From the NCBI GenBank assembly GCA_048498135.1, contig JBEHYO010000003.1:1-64000 (forward strand): a DNA stretch of 64,000 nucleotides. Reading direction: 5' to 3'. The DNA is from Dokdonella_A sp937902695 (lineage in GTDB: Bacteria; Pseudomonadota; Gammaproteobacteria; Xanthomonadales; Rhodanobacteraceae). Positions within the stretch are counted from its first letter, which is position 1. Each line of letters begins with the position of its first letter. A model generated the notes under the pieces. It was not told where the DNA came from and made no database searches. It saw nothing but the letters and a program-made list of their open reading frames with translations. Of the stretch, positions 60,134 to 64,000 are shown one piece after another. Position numbers and translations under genes: made by a program.

Positions 60134-62023
60134 TCAGGCAGTGCGCGAGCCGATCGGAATGACTTCCGCGGCGGGCGCGCGTTCATGAGCCGCAAACTCG
60201 GGCAACAGCTGGACGAGCACGCGCCGCAGCGTGTCCTCGTCGTACTCGCGCACGGCGGCCGTGGCCTGCTTCAGCTGCGCCGTCAGGATGCTCCACGACA
60301 TGCTGCGCGGCTGCGCGAGGAAGATCTTCGCGTGCGTCGTGTCGCTGTAATTCTCGTGCGGGTGGAACAGCTCCTCGAAGAGCTTCTCGCCGGGGCGAAG
60401 GCCGGTGTAGACGATCGGGATATCCCCTTCGGACGATTTGCCGGCGAGGCGGATCATCTGCTCGGCGAGATCGCGGATGCGCACCGGCTCGCCCATGTCG
60501 AGCGCGAAGATCTCGCCGCCGTTGCCGAGCACGGCCGCCTGCAGGATCAGCTGGCAGGCCTCCGGGATCGTCATGAAATAGCGCGTGATCTCGGGATGCG
60601 TGACCGTCACCGGCCCGCCCGTGCGGATCTGCTCGCGGAAGCGCGGCACGACCGAGCCCGCCGAGTCGAGCACGTTGCCGAACCGTACCGTGATGAAGCG
60701 CGTCTTCGACTGGCTCGCGTAGTTCTGGCAGAAGATTTCGGCGACGCGCTTGCACGCGCCCATGACGCTGGTCGGATTGACCGCCTTGTCGGTCGAGATC
60801 AGCACGAAGCTGCCGGCGCCGTGCCGATCGGCGGCGCGCGCGACGACCTCGGTGCCGATCACGTTGTTGCGGAACGCTTCGCGCACCTGCTCCTGCAGCA
60901 GCGGGACATGCTTGTACGCCGCCGCGTGGAACACGATCGCCGGACGCGCCGACGCGAACACGCGCTCGCACGCGACGGCATCCGTGCAGTCGCCGAGCAC
61001 CGCGTTGAACACGAGATCCGGATGCGCGCCGCGCAATTCCTGCTCGATCATGTAGAGGTTGTACTCGGACATGTCGAACACGGTCATCGATTCGGCGCCG
61101 AGCCGCGCGATCTGCCGGCAGAGCTCCGCGCCGATCGAGCCGCCGCCGCCGGTGATCAGCACGCGCTGGCCGGCGAGCTGGGTGCGGATCGCGGTCCAGT
61201 CGAGCTGCACGGGGTCCCGGCCGAGCAGGTCCTCGATCGCGACTTCCTTCAGCTCGTTGAAGCTCGCCCGGCCGGCGACCACGTCTTCGAGGCGCGGCAC
61301 GGTGCGGAACGGCAGGTGGCAGCTCTCGCAGAGATCGACGGCGCGGCGCATCTGCGCCTTGTTCGCGGTCGGCATCGCGATGACGAGCAGCTCGGCCGCC
61401 GTCCCGCGCGCGAGCGCCGGCAGCTGATCGAGCGTGCCGAGCACCGGCACGCCGTGCAGGCGGCTGCCGCGCAGCGATGCGTCGTCGTCGAGGAAACCGA
61501 CCGGCGTGTAGCGGTTGTCCCGGCGCAGGTCGCGCACGAGCGCCTCGCCGGCCTTGCCCGCGCCGAGCACGAGCACGCGCTGGCTCGGCGCGCGCGCGGA
61601 GAAATCGAGCCGGCTGTCCTTCCAGTAGCGATACAGCAGGCGCGGCGCGCCGAGCAGCACCGCGAGCACGAGCGGATACACGGTCAACACCGTGCGCGGC
61701 ACGGTCTCGAGGCGATTGTAGAGGAACAGCGTGATCGCGATCGCGAGCGCGCCGAGCACGGCCGCCTTCGCGATGTTCCAGAGATCGGGGAGGCTCGCGA
61801 AGCGCCAGAGGCCCTTGTAGAGACCCGTCCACCAGAAGATGACGCCTTGCGCCGCGAGCACGAAGAAGATCTCGGGCCCGAACCAGGCGACCGGTGGCGG
61901 ATTGGCTTCGAGCGACCAGCGCAGGACGCTGACCGCGATCCACGCGATCCACACCATCAGCATGTCGTGCAGGACGACGGCGAGGCGAGGATGGATCGCG
62001 GCGATCAGGCTACGCACCGGCAT
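60134..62023 (-). CDS. CapD/WbpM-type nucleotide-sugar 4,6-dehydratase
   Basis: A 629-aa membrane enzyme, probably UDP-GlcNAc 4,6-dehydratase for O-antigen or capsule sugars. Four membrane helices (to about residue 130) precede a first Rossmann domain (VLVLGAGKAGEALV) and a second, catalytic one (VLITGGGGSIGAEL). The catalytic site reads ISTDKAV...SVMGACK: Met stands where short-chain dehydrogenases have Tyr, a hallmark of this family. The start at 62023 has GGAG 6 nt before it and overlaps the wecA-like gene by 14 bp. Confidence 0.92.
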   Translation of the reverse strand: MPVRSLIAAIHPRLAVVLHDMLMVWIAWIAVSVLRWSLEANPPPVAWFGPEIFFVLAAQGVIFWWTGLYKGLWRFASLPDLWNIAKAAVLGALAIAITLFLYNRLETVPRTVLTVYPLVLAVLLGAPRLLYRYWKDSRLDFSARAPSQRVLVLGAGKAGEALVRDLRRDNRYTPVGFLDDDASLRGSRLHGVPVLGTLDQLPALARGTAAELLVIAMPTANKAQMRRAVDLCESCHLPFRTVPRLEDVVAGRASFNELKEVAIEDLLGRDPVQLDWTAIRTQLAGQRVLITGGGGSIGAELCRQIARLGAESMTVFDMSEYNLYMIEQELRGAHPDLVFNAVLGDCTDAVACERVFASARPAIVFHAAAYKHVPLLQEQVREAFRNNVIGTEVVARAADRHGAGSFVLISTDKAVNPTSVMGACKRVAEIFCQNYASQSKTRFITVRFGNVLDSAGSVVPRFREQIRTGGPVTVTHPEITRYFMTIPEACQLILQAAVLGNGGEIFALDMGEPVRIRDLAEQMIRLAGKSSEGDIPIVYTGLRPGEKLFEELFHPHENYSDTTHAKIFLAQPRSMSWSILTAQLKQATAAVREYDEDTLRRVLVQLLPEFAAHERAPAAEVIPIGSRTA

Positions 62024-63140
62024 GGCTTCTCCGCCGGTGCGCCGCGGCGAGGCAACGGCGCTTGCCGACGACCCAGACGACGACGCCGAGCGCATAGATC
62101 GCGGCGGCGGCGCCCAAGCCATTGCTTTCGCGCACCTCGATATTCGTGTTCGCGATCGGCATCCAGGCTCCCGGTGTCCGGTTGATCCACGCTACGACCG
62201 GCAAGGCGATCACGAGGTTCCATCCCATGTAGAGCGCGACGACGCCGGCATGACTGAAGCCGCTGCGGACGAGCCACTGGTAGAGGTGCTCGCGGTGCGC
62301 ACTATACCAACGCCGGCCGCGCGCGATGCGCGAGACGAGCGTGCAGGTGGCGTCGGTCACGAACGCCGAGCAGAGCACGATGCCGCTCGCGAGCGCCGTG
62401 TCGGGGGCGCTCATCTGCCAGAGCACCGCGACCGCGATCAGGAGGCCGAGGACGCCGCTGCCGACGTCGCCCATGAATACGCGCGCGCGCGGGAAATTGA
62501 ATGGAACGAAGCCGAGCGCCGCGGCGGCGAATACGAGAACCTCGCCCGCGTGCGGCTCGCCGACGCGGCGGCAGAGCAATGCCAGCGCGGCGAACACGAA
62601 GGTCGCCTGCGCGGCGAGGATGCCGTCGATGCCGTCCATGAAATTGTGCAGGTTGACGAACCAGACGATGCCGATCGCGACGAGCACGAGCGAAATCCAG
62701 ACGGTCGCGACGGACGTCGCGAAGCGCGCCTCGACCGCGTCGGGGACGAGCGCGACCGCGGCGATCACGGGCATCAGGAAGACCAGCGCCGCGACGCAGT
62801 GCGCGGCGAACCTTGCGCGCGCCGGGAGGCCGCGATGGTCGTCGATCCATCCGGCGGCGGCCACGATCAGGATCGCGCTCGCCAGCGTGACGCCGGCGCC
62901 GATCGACGTCGGTGGCCTCAGCAGCGCGGGAATGCACGCGCAGACGAGCACGGCGACGACGATGCCGATGCCGCCGCCGCGCGGCGTCGGCGTCGAATGC
63001 GAGCGGCGCATGCCGGGCTCGTCGATGAGCCGGCGCCGTCGCGCATAGCCGATCGCAAGCCAGGTCGACGTCGCCGAGACCGCAACTGCCGCGAGCGCCG
63101 CGAGGATCCAGAACGACCAGGGCCAGGCCAGCCGTTCCAC
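62010..63140 (-). CDS. Undecaprenyl-phosphate sugar-phosphate transferase (WecA/WbpL type)
   Basis: It begins lipid-linked polysaccharide synthesis by moving a sugar-phosphate to undecaprenyl phosphate. The 376-aa protein has about ten membrane helices, the DD motif in GWIDDHRGLP, the NFMDGIDG motif, the FMGDVGS segment and the His-rich loop HREHLYQ. WecA or WbpL cannot be told apart. It is 4 bp downstream of lapB. Confidence 0.92.
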   Translation of the reverse strand: MERLAWPWSFWILAALAAVAVSATSTWLAIGYARRRRLIDEPGMRRSHSTPTPRGGGIGIVVAVLVCACIPALLRPPTSIGAGVTLASAILIVAAAGWIDDHRGLPARARFAAHCVAALVFLMPVIAAVALVPDAVEARFATSVATVWISLVLVAIGIVWFVNLHNFMDGIDGILAAQATFVFAALALLCRRVGEPHAGEVLVFAAAALGFVPFNFPRARVFMGDVGSGVLGLLIAVAVLWQMSAPDTALASGIVLCSAFVTDATCTLVSRIARGRRWYSAHREHLYQWLVRSGFSHAGVVALYMGWNLVIALPVVAWINRTPGAWMPIANTNIEVRESNGLGAAAAIYALGVVVWVVGKRRCLAAAHRRRSHAGA

Positions 63141-63144
63141 GCGG

Positions 63145-64000
63145 CTATTCGCCCACGACGCCGTGGATCGGCCGCACCGTGCCCCAGTTCTTGCAGCTCG
63201 GGCACTGCCAGTGATGCGCCTTCGCGCCGAAGCCGCACTTGTTGCAGCGGTACATCGCCTGCCCTTCGACGAGCTTGCGGGTGAGGTCGCGCAGGATCAG
63301 GAAATTGTCGCGCGCCTCGCCGCTCGCGGTGTGCAGGTTCACGTCGATCAGCGCCATCAACGCGCGCACCGAGGGACGCTGGCGCAGCGCGCGATTGAGG
63401 AACGCGACGGCGGCATCCTCGCCCTGCGTGCGCGTGTAGAGGCGCGCGAGCGCGAGCACCGGCGAGACGCCCTGATAGGTCTCGGTGATGTTGAGCAGGA
63501 ACTCCTCGGCCCGCGCCATCTGGCCCGCGCGCGCGTAGCAGTCGAGCAGCGGCGAGAGGATCTCGGGCACGTAGTCGACATCCTGCTCGGCGACCTGCTC
63601 GAACGAGGCGATCGCGCGGTCGAGATGGCCGTCGGCCGCTTCGACGTGGCCCTTGATCATGCTGGCGCGCACGCAGTCGCTCTCGGCCGCATACGCCTCT
63701 TCGATGTGCCGGCGCGCCTCGTCCAGCGCGCCGCGCGTGCGCGACTGCTCGGCGAGCTCGCAGTAGAACTGGGCGATCGTCGCGCCCTGCGATTCGCCGG
63801 TCGCCTGCTGCAGCCGGCGCGCGTGGTCGATCGCCTTGTCCCAGTCGCGCTCGTGCTGATAGATCGCGATGAGGTGCTTGAGCGCCGAGGGCGCCTGCGC
63901 GTTCATCGCGACGAGGTCGCTGAACAGGGTCTCGGCGCGATCGAGCAGGCCCGCGCGCATGTAATCCTCGCCGAGCTCGAGCAGGGCGACGGTCTTCTCG
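63145..64000 (-). CDS. lapB: LPS assembly protein LapB (YciM), partial
   Basis: LapB is an inner-membrane TPR protein that controls LpxC turnover with FtsH. The visible 284 residues (C-terminal part) carry many TPR units and the end domain YRCNKCGFGAKAHHWQCPSCKNW, a rubredoxin-like two-CxxC metal site that is the hallmark of LapB. The reading frame stays open to the window edge (LELGEDYMRAGLL), so the N-terminus, with its membrane helix, is outside. It starts the polysaccharide operon. Confidence 0.95.
   Translation of the reverse strand, partial: EKTVALLELGEDYMRAGLLDRAETLFSDLVAMNAQAPSALKHLIAIYQHERDWDKAIDHARRLQQATGESQGATIAQFYCELAEQSRTRGALDEARRHIEEAYAAESDCVRASMIKGHVEAADGHLDRAIASFEQVAEQDVDYVPEILSPLLDCYARAGQMARAEEFLLNITETYQGVSPVLALARLYTRTQGEDAAVAFLNRALRQRPSVRALMALIDVNLHTASGEARDNFLILRDLTRKLVEGQAMYRCNKCGFGAKAHHWQCPSCKNWGTVRPIHGVVGE

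Noticed and set aside
59939..62185. 748-codon open frame antisense to galU and capD
   Set aside because: Shadow of the capD-type gene; a His/Arg/Asp-rich translation without any family signature.

Overview
The window is 64 kb of dense, GC-rich chromosomal DNA from a gammaproteobacterium. Gene content points to the order Lysobacterales (Xanthomonadales), plausibly Rhodanobacteraceae. This is inferred from a 1065-residue RNase E next to a divergent RluC-type pseudouridine synthase, the ndk-rlmN-pilF-rodZ-...-bamB-der order, a PsrA-type regulator in front of a FadN-type beta-oxidation multifunctional protein, the zinc-independent 41-residue form of ribosomal protein L36, and dispersed palindromic repeats of the kind that encode 'RPRESGDP' and 'PLPQAGEGE' peptides. 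No rRNA, tRNA, CRISPR array, phage or insertion sequence was found.

Layout. 0-6.4 kb: rne (-), rluC (+), phhB (-), nfuA (+) and two tandem monohaem c-type cytochromes (-). 6.8-15 kb: an RND efflux operon (one lipoprotein adaptor and two dissimilar pump subunits) behind its own promoter and an inverted repeat. 15-22.7 kb: a minus-strand block with an aldehyde dehydrogenase, a HEAT/DUF349 protein, a TraB-family membrane protein and the agmatine-to-putrescine enzymes aguB and aguA. 22.8-27 kb: rpmJ, an orphan Ser/Thr kinase, a secreted kelch protein, and an autoregulated ArsR-SRPBCC-DUF1801 operon. 27.1-33.6 kb: an accessory stress-type islet with two reduced histidine kinases, an EF-hand protein, Ku, a DUF6496 protein, a zinc-ribbon protein, a KGG protein, a CBS-pair protein and a metallothionein. 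33.7-37.2 kb: guaB-guaA-tadA. 37.3-40.9 kb: a TRAP transporter with a TatT lipoprotein. 41-45.2 kb: folD, a DUF1244 gene, and the molybdenum-cofactor genes mobA-moeA-moeB, with MoeB fused to a rhodanese domain. 45.2-52.3 kb: ndk-rlmN-pilF-rodZ-yfgM-bamB-der. 52.6-57 kb: psrA-fadN-fadA. 57-64 kb: a lipoprotein, then lapB-wecA-like-capD-galU-metC, an envelope polysaccharide block.

Many gene pairs overlap by ATGA or GTGA, so several start choices rest on translational coupling. The most notable points are the two-subunit RND pump, where only one subunit keeps the full proton-relay residues; the 15-codon AT-rich patch inside fadN; the long rne leader whose promoter overlaps the rluC start codon; a perfect PsrA-like palindrome at the psrA promoter; the compact stress islet with reduced kinases and histone-like tails; and the TRAP-TatT cassette.
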